Positions 34,727-41,885 of a stretch of 64,000 nucleotides of DNA are shown in pieces. The translations under genes and the position numbers were made by a program. The notes under the pieces were generated by a model. The model ran no database searches. It saw nothing but the letters and a program-made list of their open reading frames with translations, and was not told where the DNA came from. The DNA comes from Cronobacter dublinensis subsp. dublinensis LMG 23823 (GTDB lineage: Bacteria; Pseudomonadota; Gammaproteobacteria; Enterobacterales; Enterobacteriaceae). Within the stretch, counting starts at the first letter, position 1, and every line of letters begins with the position of its first letter. The stretch covers positions 248,001-312,000 of the forward strand of contig NZ_CP012266.1 of NCBI RefSeq assembly GCF_001277235.1, read 5' to 3'.

Positions 34727-36112
34727 ATGGCAGAGAATAAACCGGAACTACAGCGAGGGCTGGAGGCCCGACATATCGAGCTCATTGCGCTCGGCGGCAC
34801 TATCGGGGTGGGGCTGTTTATGGGGGCGGCCAGTACGCTGAAATGGGCAGGGCCGTCCGTGCTGCTGGCCTATATCATCGCCGGGCTGTTCGTCTTTTTC
34901 ATTATGCGCTCCATGGGCGAAATGCTGTTCCTTGAGCCGGTAACCGGTTCGTTCGCCGTTTACGCGCACCGTTACATGAGCCCGTTCTTTGGCTATCTCA
35001 CTGCATGGTCCTACTGGTTTATGTGGATGGCGGTGGGGATCTCGGAAATTACCGCCATCGGGGTTTACGTCCAGTTCTGGTTCCCGGAGATGGCGCAGTG
35101 GATACCCGCGCTGATTGCCGTGGGCCTTGTCGCGCTGGCGAACCTGGCGGCGGTGCGCCTGTATGGCGAAATCGAATTCTGGTTCGCGATGATTAAAGTC
35201 ACCACCATTATCGTGATGATTATTGTCGGACTGGGCGTGATTTTCTTCGGCTTCGGCAACGGCGGCCACGCGATTGGCTTTGATAACCTGACCTCGCACG
35301 GCGGCTTCTTCGCGGGCGGCTGGAAGGGCTTCCTGACGGCGCTGTGTATCGTGGTGGCCTCGTATCAGGGCGTTGAGCTTATCGGCATCACCGCAGGCGA
35401 AGCCAAAAACCCGCAGGTCACGCTGCGCAGCGCGGTGGGCAAGGTGCTGTGGCGCATCCTGATTTTCTACGTGGGCGCGATTTTTGTTATCGTCACCATC
35501 TTCCCGTGGGATGAGATTGGCAGCAACGGCAGCCCGTTTGTCCTGACCTTCGCCAAAATCGGCATTACCGCCGCGGCGGGGATTATTAACTTCGTGGTGC
35601 TGACCGCCGCGCTCTCCGGTTGTAACAGTGGAATGTACAGCTGCGGGCGTATGCTTTATGCGCTCGCGAAGAACCGTCAGCTGCCGGCGGCGATGGGGAA
35701 AGTGTCGCGCAATGGTGTACCGGTGGCGGGCGTGGCGCTCTCTATTGTTATCCTGCTGATAGGGTCGTGCCTGAACTACATCATCCCGAATCCGCAGCGC
35801 GTGTTCGTTTATGTCTACAGCGCGAGCGTGCTGCCGGGCATGGTGCCGTGGTTTGTCATTCTGATAAGCCAGCTGCGTTTTCGTCAGACGCACCAGGCGG
35901 CTATCGCCGCGCATCCGTTCCGCTCCGTGCTGTTCCCGTGGGCGAATTACCTGACGATGGCGTTTCTGGTCTGCGTGCTGGTGGGCATGGGCTTTAACGA
36001 CGACACACGTATGTCACTCATTGTCGGGGCGATTTTCCTGGCGCTGGTGAGCGTGATTTATAAGCTTTTCGGGTTCGATCGGTACGTTTCGACGCCCAAA
36101 GTGGACGGATAA
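34727..36112 (+). CDS. yifK: Threonine/serine:H+ symporter (ThrP/YifK)
   Basis: A 461-residue amino acid permease of the APC superfamily, 12 TM helices, nearly identical to E. coli YifK (now ThrP). It opens MAENKPELQRGLEARHIELIALGGTIG, with the consensus first helix GGTIGVGLFMGAA. E. coli work assigns proton-coupled threonine and serine uptake. The start at 34727 follows AGAGGATCT. The frame remains open 43 codons upstream but that part lacks similarity and covers the leader. Lrp and GcvB repress it in Salmonella. Confidence 0.94.
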   Translation: MAENKPELQRGLEARHIELIALGGTIGVGLFMGAASTLKWAGPSVLLAYIIAGLFVFFIMRSMGEMLFLEPVTGSFAVYAHRYMSPFFGYLTAWSYWFMWMAVGISEITAIGVYVQFWFPEMAQWIPALIAVGLVALANLAAVRLYGEIEFWFAMIKVTTIIVMIIVGLGVIFFGFGNGGHAIGFDNLTSHGGFFAGGWKGFLTALCIVVASYQGVELIGITAGEAKNPQVTLRSAVGKVLWRILIFYVGAIFVIVTIFPWDEIGSNGSPFVLTFAKIGITAAAGIINFVVLTAALSGCNSGMYSCGRMLYALAKNRQLPAAMGKVSRNGVPVAGVALSIVILLIGSCLNYIIPNPQRVFVYVYSASVLPGMVPWFVILISQLRFRQTHQAAIAAHPFRSVLFPWANYLTMAFLVCVLVGMGFNDDTRMSLIVGAIFLALVSVIYKLFGFDRYVSTPKVDG

Positions 36113-36164
36113 GCGCCATAGTGCGCAAAGCATAACCAAACGCGCATTTTCTTCAAAAAAGCAC

Positions 36165-36193
36165 TAGACAGCAGGGCGCGAAGTCCGTAGTAT
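36165..36193 (+). promoter_or_regulatory. Promoter of the Arg-His-Leu-Pro tRNA operon
   Basis: -35 TAGACA (36165-36170), 17-bp spacer, -10 TAGTAT (36188-36193), then a C-rich discriminator (CCCCACCCGC). A G+C-rich discriminator is the mark of stringently controlled stable RNA promoters. Confidence 0.8.
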
Positions 36194-36214
36194 CCCCACC
36201 CGCAACGGCGCTAC

Positions 36215-36291
<77 letters not shown>

Positions 36292-36345
36292 TTTAACCCG
36301 GCGCTTGAGCTGCGGTGGTTTTAATACCGCGTGAAAGAATACAGT

Positions 36346-36422
36346 GGTGGCTATAGCTCAGTTGGTAGAGCCCTGGATTGTGATTCCAGTTGTCGTGGGT
36401 TCGAGTCCCATTAGCCACCCCA
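36346..36422 (+). tRNA. hisR: tRNA-His (GTG)
   Basis: A 77-nt tRNA including the encoded extra 5' G (G-1) opposite C73, the identity mark for HisRS. The anticodon stem-loop CTGGATTGTGATTCCAG presents GTG. CCA is encoded. Confidence 0.98.
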
Positions 36423-36444
36423 TTATTTAAGAGTTTGTGGCGAT

Positions 36445-36530
36445 GCGAAGGTGGCGGAATTGGTAGACGCGCTAGCTTCAGGTGTTAGTGTCCTTCGGAC
36501 GTGGGGGTTCAAGTCCCCCCCCTCGCACCA
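36445..36530 (+). tRNA. leuT: tRNA-Leu (CAG)
   Basis: An 86-nt type II tRNA with a long variable arm (GTCCTTCGGAC) and anticodon CAG in GCTTCAGGT. The variable arm loop is one base shorter than in E. coli leuT (87 nt). CCA is encoded. Confidence 0.97.
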
Positions 36531-36566
36531 CTACTTGATTGAACAAAAAAGTCAAAAAGCAGTATA

Positions 36567-36643
36567 CGGCGAGTAGCGCAGCTTGGTAGCGCAACTGGTT
36601 TGGGACCAGTGGGTCGGAGGTTCGAATCCTCTCTCGCCGACCA
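36567..36643 (+). tRNA. proM: tRNA-Pro (TGG)
   Basis: A 77-nt tRNA with anticodon loop TTTGGGA presenting TGG, acceptor CGGCGAG / CTCGCCG, and encoded CCA. It is the last gene of the tRNA operon. Confidence 0.98.
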
Positions 36644-36649
36644 CTTTTG

Positions 36650-36673
36650 AACCTCGCTTCGGCGAGGTTTTTT
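36650..36673 (+). terminator. tRNA operon terminator
   Basis: The stem AACCTCGC / GCGAGGTT with a TTCG loop and a run of T, 7 nt after tRNA-Pro. Confidence 0.92.
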
Positions 36674-36828
36674 GTTTTCTGCCGTTCTTCACTTCACCTT
36701 ACTCACCGTTTTTCTGTCACTCGCGTAGTTAAATAACTCCTTGTTTTCTGGACGCATCTGGCTGCGATCACATCATTGATGCTCTCGTATCTGGGTTCTC
36801 ATCCTTTATTTATAAGTCAAAATCCCGG

Positions 36829-36942
36829 TGACGGCTTTTGGCGACAAATGCATTAACGGTTGTCGTTATACAGAGACATATAACTACCTAATTATTATAG
36901 TAAAAATAGCTGGGGTGTTAATGGTGTCGCTAAATGGTGACA
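36829..36942 (+). promoter_or_regulatory. Three GlrR-type activator sites upstream of glmZ
   Basis: Two perfect copies of the GlrR motif TGTC-N10-GACA lie at 36861-36878 and 36925-36942. A third, with one change (TGAC-N10-GACA), lies at 36829-36846. E. coli glmZ/glmY genes are activated by the two-component regulator GlrR binding such sites upstream of sigma54 promoters. An A+T-rich stretch (36879-36910) between sites could bend, for example with IHF, though I see no clear IHF consensus. The stretch 36674-36828 shows nothing else. Confidence 0.8.
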
Positions 36943-37027
36943 ACAGACAGCAGCATTTTCCGTCAGGAAAACGCGTTAGCGCTCACGAACGCCATGAAAC
37001 AAGCACTTAGCCGTTACAGACAAACGC

Positions 37028-37056
37028 TGCATACCTGGCATGATAAATGCTACACT
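37028..37056 (+). promoter_or_regulatory. Overlapping sigma54 and sigma70 promoters of glmZ
   Basis: Sigma54: TGGCATGATAAATGC (37036-37050) has GG and GC separated by the required 10 bp. Sigma70: TGCATA (37028-37033), 17 bp, TACACT (37051-37056). Both predict a start at 37062-37063, the expected 5' end of GlmZ. The double promoter is known for glmZ in relatives. Confidence 0.82.
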
Positions 37057-37062
37057 ATGCGT

Positions 37063-37262
37063 GTAGATGCTCATTCCATCTCTTATGTTTGCTCAGGCTT
37101 CATAAACCCGGGAATGATGCAGAGCCGTTTACGGTGCTTATCGTCCACAGACAGATGTCGCTTCGGCCTCATCAAACACCATGGACATAACGTTGAGTGA
37201 AGCACCACATTTGTTGTCAAACAGACCTGTTTTAGTACCTGCCTTCGGGCAGGTATTTTTTT
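37063..37262 (+). ncRNA. glmZ: Small regulatory RNA GlmZ
   Basis: About 200 nt matching E. coli GlmZ from GTAGATGCTCATTCCATCTC to the terminator stem TACCTGCC-TTCG-GGCAGGTA plus T run (37236-37262). GlmZ with Hfq base-pairs with the glmS leader to activate glucosamine-6-phosphate synthase. RapZ directs RNase E to cut it when glucosamine-6-P is plentiful, while its decoy GlmY protects it. The highly conserved 3' part (around 37185-37230, with ACGTTGAGTGAAGC) holds the glmS pairing and cleavage zone. Short ORFs across it are not convincing. It lies just before the convergent hemY, as in E. coli. Confidence 0.93.
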
Positions 37263-37280
37263 GTCTGTGCTGTGGGTCAT

Positions 37281-37383
37281 CTTTCGCGCCGTGGCGGTGT
37301 TGGCTGCGCGCGCTCACCCCAGTCACTTACTGATGTAAGCTCCTGGGGGTTCTCTTGCTTGCCGCCTTGCCACACCACGAAAT
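37281..37383. repeat. Dispersed palindromic repeat, copy 1 (~103 bp)
   Basis: An imperfect long inverted repeat. The outer arms begin CTTTCGCGCCGTGGCG and end CCACACCACGAAAT. The core is CACCCCAGTCACTTAC-TGAT-GTAAGCTCCTGGGGG. A close relative is at 62682-62783 and a partial one at 37404-37469. It is between glmZ and hemY, outside any gene. Confidence 0.8.
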
Positions 37384-37403
37384 CTGACACACAGGCGGAA
37401 AGG

Positions 37404-37469
37404 GCTTTCGCGCCGTGGCCGTCCTGGCTGAGCTCCCACCCCAGTCACTTATCTTAGTGATTTTCCCCG
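37404..37469. repeat. Dispersed palindromic repeat, partial copy 2
   Basis: It shares the exact 15-mer CTTTCGCGCCGTGGC with copy 1 and the core CACCCCAGTCACTTA, then departs (TCTTAGTGATTTTCCCC). The right arm is missing. It is in tandem with copy 1, about 124 bp apart start to start. Confidence 0.7.
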
Positions 37470-37482
37470 GACAGCAGATATA

Positions 37483-37504
37483 AAAAACCCCTCCGAAGAG
37501 GGGT
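37483..37504 (-). terminator. Terminator of hemCDXY
   Basis: Read on the minus strand, ACCCCTC-TTCG-GAGGGGT is followed by TTTTTTA. It lies directly after the hemY stop. Confidence 0.9.
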
Positions 37505-37509
37505 GGGGA

Positions 37510-38706
37510 TTATTGCGGGGCATTTTGCTGTAGCGTCAGCAGCAGGCCGTCGCGGCGCATCGCCGCGGCCTCTTCGGGCTGATGAAGCCGGTCGAGCACG
37601 TCGGCAAGCCAGGCGTAGTCGAAGGCGTCTGGCCGCTGCTGGATAGCGGCGCGAAACGCGAGGCTCGCCTCTTTCCATTCGCCGTGCGACATCAGCAACT
37701 GGCCTAAGGTGCTCCAGAGCAGCGGGCGGTCGCCGTAGGTTTTGATCTGCTGGCGCAGCGCTTTTTCCAGCTGTTCCGGGTTACCGGCTTTAAGACGGGG
37801 CATCAGCAACACCAGACGATCATCATACTGGCGTTTGAGGCCGTCCAGGATAATCTCCTGAGCGGTCTGATGGTCGTCGCACTCAATCAGATGCTCCGCC
37901 ATCGCGACCTGCAATGCCGGCTGGTGACGGGTTTTGCGGCTCTGGTTGCGCCACCAGGCTTTCAGACCGTCGCTACCCTGATCGGCGCGCGCCTGATCCA
38001 TCAGCCCGATCCAGGCCTGACGCGTCAGCGCGTCGCGGTGTTCATCATCGCCCACATTCGCTTTCTGCATCGAAGGAATGATATCCAGCAGCGAGCTCCA
38101 GGCGCCGGTGCGGATATACGCCTGTTCCGCGAGTCGCAGCACTTCCGGATGACGCGGCGTGATTTCCAGCAGGCGGTCCACGCCGTGACGGGCGGCGTGA
38201 TTTTCGTTGCGCGCCAGCTGCAGACGCACGCGGGTGATCTCAACCGGGATCTGATCGTTATCCGCCAGCTCGGCCGCACGCTCAAGGTGCTGATTCGCAC
38301 GCGCTTCGTCGCCGCGCTGTTGCGCCGCTTCGGCAGCCAGCAGATAGTTCACCACCGGCTGTTCGGCGTGATCGGCGTTTTTCGACATCAGTTTTTCAAC
38401 CTGCTGATAGTCGCCTTCGGCAAGCTTCAACAGCGCCAGTTTGGTTTGCTTACGCGCGCGGCTGCGTTTGCGGCCAGCGAACCAGCCACGGGTGCGCGCG
38501 CCGGTGCGGAACAGACGACGCAGCAGCCATTCGAGCGCGAACAGCACGACCAGCGAGAGGATCAGAATGATCGCGAGGCCGGTGACGCTGGTTTCAATAT
38601 TCCAGGTATCAGTCTGGATCAGCACATAACCCTGATGACCCGCCACCATCGGGCCGACCACGATCCCGGCGATCAACAGCAGAAACAGCAATAAGACTTT
38701 CAGCAT
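37510..38706 (-). CDS. hemY: Heme biosynthesis-associated TPR protein HemY
   Basis: A 398-residue inner membrane protein, the same length as E. coli HemY (not the protoporphyrinogen oxidase of Bacillus that shares the name). Two TM helices lie within about residues 1-65 (LLLFLLLIAGIVVGPMVAG; LAIILILSLVVLFALEWLL), then a basic stretch and a TPR-type helical domain to the C-terminus. The role is not settled; an association with heme enzymes or porphyrin handling is proposed. It overlaps hemX by one base (TAATG) and ends the hemCDXY operon. Confidence 0.93.
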   Translation of the reverse strand: MLKVLLLFLLLIAGIVVGPMVAGHQGYVLIQTDTWNIETSVTGLAIILILSLVVLFALEWLLRRLFRTGARTRGWFAGRKRSRARKQTKLALLKLAEGDYQQVEKLMSKNADHAEQPVVNYLLAAEAAQQRGDEARANQHLERAAELADNDQIPVEITRVRLQLARNENHAARHGVDRLLEITPRHPEVLRLAEQAYIRTGAWSSLLDIIPSMQKANVGDDEHRDALTRQAWIGLMDQARADQGSDGLKAWWRNQSRKTRHQPALQVAMAEHLIECDDHQTAQEIILDGLKRQYDDRLVLLMPRLKAGNPEQLEKALRQQIKTYGDRPLLWSTLGQLLMSHGEWKEASLAFRAAIQQRPDAFDYAWLADVLDRLHQPEEAAAMRRDGLLLTLQQNAPQ

Positions 38707-39905
38707 TACTGTTCTCCCTGCGTCGTCGGCGCTGGCGCAGGCGATGTCTGCGTCTGCGGATCATCCACCTGCGGCGCGGCGGCATCGCCCGGCACCGACG
38801 GCTGCGCCATCAGGCTACGCACGCGTGTCTGCATGAGTTTTTCCAGAATCGCCTGGCTTTGCAGGGTGTCCGGCACGTCCATGCTGATGCTCTGCTGGCT
38901 CAGGTTGTCGATGGACTCAAGAAACGCTTTGGTGCCCGCATCGTTAGTGTCGTAATACGCACGCACCCAGGTGGAGACGTTATCGAGCGACTGCTTGTAA
39001 ATCTCATCCTGATGACGCGGCACGGCCTGCGCGGCCACCAGCAGACGCGAGCGAATATTCTCGCGCAGGTAGACATCCTGGTTCGGGGCCAGCAGCGGCA
39101 CGGCGGTGTCATCGCGGCGGCGGATGGTAATAAAGCTGTCCATAAAGTTATGCCAGCTTTTCACCAGATTCTGACGCCATTCGCTCAGCGAGCTGGAGAG
39201 TTCGCTGCCGTCGCTGTCCATCGGCGCATCGTCGCTGTCGTTATCGGCAAGGCGCAGGTTGTCGACCTGGTTAGAGAGCTGGTTGAGCTTAAGGATGATG
39301 CCGTCGTAATCCACCTGCGTGATGTTCGCCAGCGCACCGATGTCATCCGTCAGCGCGCGGCGCGCGGTGATAAGGCTCGGATCGTTCATGTCAGCGAGGC
39401 TCGCGTCGGCGCTTTTCAGCAGCGCGGCGGCGGTCGTGGCGTCCTGATCGCTCCAGAGCTTACGCCCGGCGAGCTTCACCAGGAAATCCGCCTGCGCGAG
39501 CTGCCAGGTTTTGGCGTCGCTGCCGGAGATGGTCGCAACTTTCTTCTGGACTTCATCCAGTTCGCGCGCCATCGCTTCCTGCTGGCGGTTCGCTGCCGCG
39601 AGGGCGTCCGCCTGCGTTTTAATGGTTTTTTCCAGCGCCGCTTTCTGGGCCTGCTGCTCGTTTTGCAGCGAGGTTAACTGGGTGGCGAGGGTATCGCTGT
39701 TGGCATTTTGGTTGTCGGCCTGTTTCTTGCTCCAGGTCCACAGTCCCGCGCCCGTCGCCAGCGCAATGGCGATGGCCACAGCGCTGAGCGCCAGCGCGGT
39801 TTTGCCGGTGCGGTCTTTTTTCGCGGTCGGTTCCGGCTGTGGCGTTGTCTCCACAACCTGCGGGGTTTCTTCAACCGTAGCAGGGGTGTGTTGTTGTTCC
39901 GTCAT
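38706..39905 (-). CDS. hemX: HemX, membrane protein of the hem operon
   Basis: A 399-residue protein with a Pro/Glu/Thr-rich cytoplasmic start (about 1-35), a single TM helix (about 36-56, ALALSAVAIAIALATGAGLW), and a long coiled-coil-rich periplasmic part (for example AALEKTIKTQADALAAANRQ). E. coli HemX (393 aa) was long listed as a uroporphyrin-III methyltransferase, but it lacks the SAM methyltransferase fold, so that name should not be used. Function is unknown. It overlaps hemD by 4 nt. Confidence 0.92.
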   Translation of the reverse strand: MTEQQHTPATVEETPQVVETTPQPEPTAKKDRTGKTALALSAVAIAIALATGAGLWTWSKKQADNQNANSDTLATQLTSLQNEQQAQKAALEKTIKTQADALAAANRQQEAMARELDEVQKKVATISGSDAKTWQLAQADFLVKLAGRKLWSDQDATTAAALLKSADASLADMNDPSLITARRALTDDIGALANITQVDYDGIILKLNQLSNQVDNLRLADNDSDDAPMDSDGSELSSSLSEWRQNLVKSWHNFMDSFITIRRRDDTAVPLLAPNQDVYLRENIRSRLLVAAQAVPRHQDEIYKQSLDNVSTWVRAYYDTNDAGTKAFLESIDNLSQQSISMDVPDTLQSQAILEKLMQTRVRSLMAQPSVPGDAAAPQVDDPQTQTSPAPAPTTQGEQ

Positions 39906-40666
39906 TGTGGCTTCCCGTGTAAGAGTGATTGCAACGCGCGCAGCAGCGCGTCGTTATCGGCATTATCAGCGACCAGAATGTTCTGCCAGCCCAGTTCCCG
40001 GGCGAGAGTCGCCAGACGCTCGCTGACGACCACCAGCCGACAGCGCAGCAACCAGTTCGCGCGATACCACGGCGGCATCAGGTCATGCAGCTGACGCAGC
40101 ATTTCACCGCTGGTCACCACCAGCGTCGTGATGCCGCGGGTGTGCCAGCGATGCGCTTCCTGCGTGCCGTCGTAAATCTTCGCGCTACGTTGATAGCATT
40201 CGCAAAACGTGACCGCCGCGCCGCGCTCCGTTAAGGCTTCCCCTAACAGCTCGCGGCCGCCGTTGCCCCGCAGGATCAGCGCGCGCTTGCCGGCAACGTT
40301 TTGTAATTCAGGTAATTGTAGCAAGACTTCGCTGATTTCCCGATCGCGCGGGTAGTGGATGTGCAATCCGCTGACCTGATGCAGCGCCAGCGCCGTGGTG
40401 CGCCCGATGGCGAATGCCTCCACCGCGCGCGGCCAGCGATGCCCCAGACGCTGCAAATGCGCGTTGGCAAAACTGACCGCGTGTTTCGAGAGGGCGAACA
40501 GCAGATCGTCGGGTTTGAGCGCGTCGAGCAGCGCAGGCAGCTGCGGGAGTTCCTGGCCGGGGCAGAATTCGATCAGCGGAAAACTCCAGGCCTCCTGCCC
40601 CAGTGCGCGCAGACGGCTCACTAATTCCTCCCCGGCGGGAGAGGGGCGGGTGACCAGAATCGTCAT
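39902..40666 (-). CDS. hemD: Uroporphyrinogen-III synthase
   Basis: A 254-residue two-domain HEM4 enzyme that closes hydroxymethylbilane to uroporphyrinogen III with inversion of ring D. It opens MTILVTRPSPAGEELVSRLRALG. The family is poorly conserved, and this one is eight residues longer than E. coli HemD (246). It overlaps hemC and hemX by 4 nt each, giving strict coupling in the operon. Confidence 0.95.
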   Translation of the reverse strand: MTILVTRPSPAGEELVSRLRALGQEAWSFPLIEFCPGQELPQLPALLDALKPDDLLFALSKHAVSFANAHLQRLGHRWPRAVEAFAIGRTTALALHQVSGLHIHYPRDREISEVLLQLPELQNVAGKRALILRGNGGRELLGEALTERGAAVTFCECYQRSAKIYDGTQEAHRWHTRGITTLVVTSGEMLRQLHDLMPPWYRANWLLRCRLVVVSERLATLARELGWQNILVADNADNDALLRALQSLLHGKPQ

Positions 40667-41604
40667 GCGGGGCCGTCCCCCTGGTAGACTTCGGCGAGGA
40701 TTTCGCGCGCGCCATGGTTTAAGAGCTCTTCGGCGAGCGAAACGCCAAGCGCCTGCGCCTCATGCGGCGCTCCGCGACGTTCGCCGCGCACGAGGCGCGA
40801 ACCATCCGGCGCGCCGACCAGCGCGCGCAGCCACAATTCGCCGTCTTTGAGCTCCGCGTAGCTGCCGATAGGCACCTGGCAGCCGCCTTCAAGCCGTGTG
40901 TTCATGGCGCGTTCCGCGCGCACGCGCACGGCGGTTTCGTCATGATTGAGCGGTGCAAGCAGATCGCGGGTGCGCGTATCGTCAAGGCGGCACTCAATGC
41001 CGACGGCGCCCTGGCCGACGGCGGGCAGCGACACTTCCGGCGCGAGGGCACTGGTAATACGCGCGTCGAGTTGCAGACGCTTAAGGCCCGCGACCGCCAG
41101 AATAATGGCGTCATACTCGCCGTTGTCGAGTTTGCTCAGGCGTGTGCCGACGTTGCCGCGCAGCGAGCGGATGATGAGGTCCGGGCGGCGGGCGGCTATC
41201 TGACACTGGCGGCGCAGGCTGGAAGTGCCGACGATACTGCCCGCAGGCATGTCGTCGAGGCTTTTATACTGGTTGGAAACAAAGGCGTCGCGCGGATCTT
41301 CGCGCTCGCAAATCGTGACCAGACCCAGCCCTTCCGGGAATTCGACCGGCACATCTTTCATGGAGTGCACCGCGATATCGGCGCGGCCATCGAGCATGGC
41401 GAGCTCCAGCTCTTTCACGAACAGGCCCTTGCCGCCCACTTTTGCCAGCGGCGTATCGAGGATCACGTCGCCGCGCGTCACCATCGGCACCAGTTCGACC
41501 GTCAGCCCCGGATGGCAGGCTTCCAGCCGTTGCTTAACATATTGTGCCTGCCAGAGCGCCAGCGGACTTTGCCGGGTGGCAATTCTTAATACATTGTCTA
41601 ACAT
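40663..41604 (-). CDS. hemC: Hydroxymethylbilane synthase
   Basis: A 313-residue porphobilinogen deaminase, E. coli length. It opens MLDNVLRIATRQSPLALWQA. The cofactor cysteine that carries the dipyrromethane is in EGGCQVPIG (about residue 242), and the catalytic Asp is in HSMKDVPVEFP (about residue 84). It joins four porphobilinogens into hydroxymethylbilane. It is first in hemCDXY and divergent from cyaA. Confidence 0.97.
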   Translation of the reverse strand: MLDNVLRIATRQSPLALWQAQYVKQRLEACHPGLTVELVPMVTRGDVILDTPLAKVGGKGLFVKELELAMLDGRADIAVHSMKDVPVEFPEGLGLVTICEREDPRDAFVSNQYKSLDDMPAGSIVGTSSLRRQCQIAARRPDLIIRSLRGNVGTRLSKLDNGEYDAIILAVAGLKRLQLDARITSALAPEVSLPAVGQGAVGIECRLDDTRTRDLLAPLNHDETAVRVRAERAMNTRLEGGCQVPIGSYAELKDGELWLRALVGAPDGSRLVRGERRGAPHEAQALGVSLAEELLNHGAREILAEVYQGDGPA

Positions 41605-41634
41605 GCTTGATACCGTAAATGTCGTCTGCTAATC

Positions 41635-41664
41635 ATCCTACCACTGTTAGCGGAAGGCTGTCAG
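41635..41664 (-). promoter_or_regulatory. Candidate hemC promoter
   Basis: On the minus strand: -35 CTGACA (41659-41664), 18-bp spacer, -10 TAGGAT (41635-41640), about 30 bp before the hemC ATG. Confidence 0.5.
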
Positions 41665-41731
41665 GTCAAACGGCGGCGAGACGCGGCGCGCAGGCGCAAC
41701 AGAGAAAGGCGTCGGGGCAGGGGAGCGGTGC

Positions 41732-41795
41732 TATAATTATCTGTAGCGCATCTTTCTTTACGGTCAATCTACAAGGTGTTAGATTGATCACGTTT
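41732..41795 (+). promoter_or_regulatory. cyaA promoter region with CRP site
   Basis: A perfect -10 TATAAT is at 41732-41737 without a good -35. A CRP-like site TGTTA-GATTGA-TCACG lies at 41777-41792. In E. coli a CRP site in the cyaA promoter gives feedback repression of adenylate cyclase by cAMP-CRP. The exact start points cannot be read from sequence. Confidence 0.65.
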
Positions 41796-41885
41796 TAAAC
41801 CATTTGTCCGCCCGCCACACCATAATCACAAGGGCGACACAACGGTGAACATCGTTTACATTCTGTAACCATCAGGCGATACGTC

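Noticed and set aside
36828..37200. Short plus-strand frames across the glmZ region
   Set aside because: They run through GlrR sites, the promoter and the small RNA itself, which explain the conservation better than a protein.
37281..37469. CRISPR-like repeat pair
   Set aside because: Two unequal palindromic copies without regular spacers and with no cas genes nearby.
38706..39905. HemX as uroporphyrinogen-III methyltransferase
   Set aside because: The protein has one TM helix and a coiled-coil domain and lacks the SAM-dependent methyltransferase fold; the old name is an annotation error.
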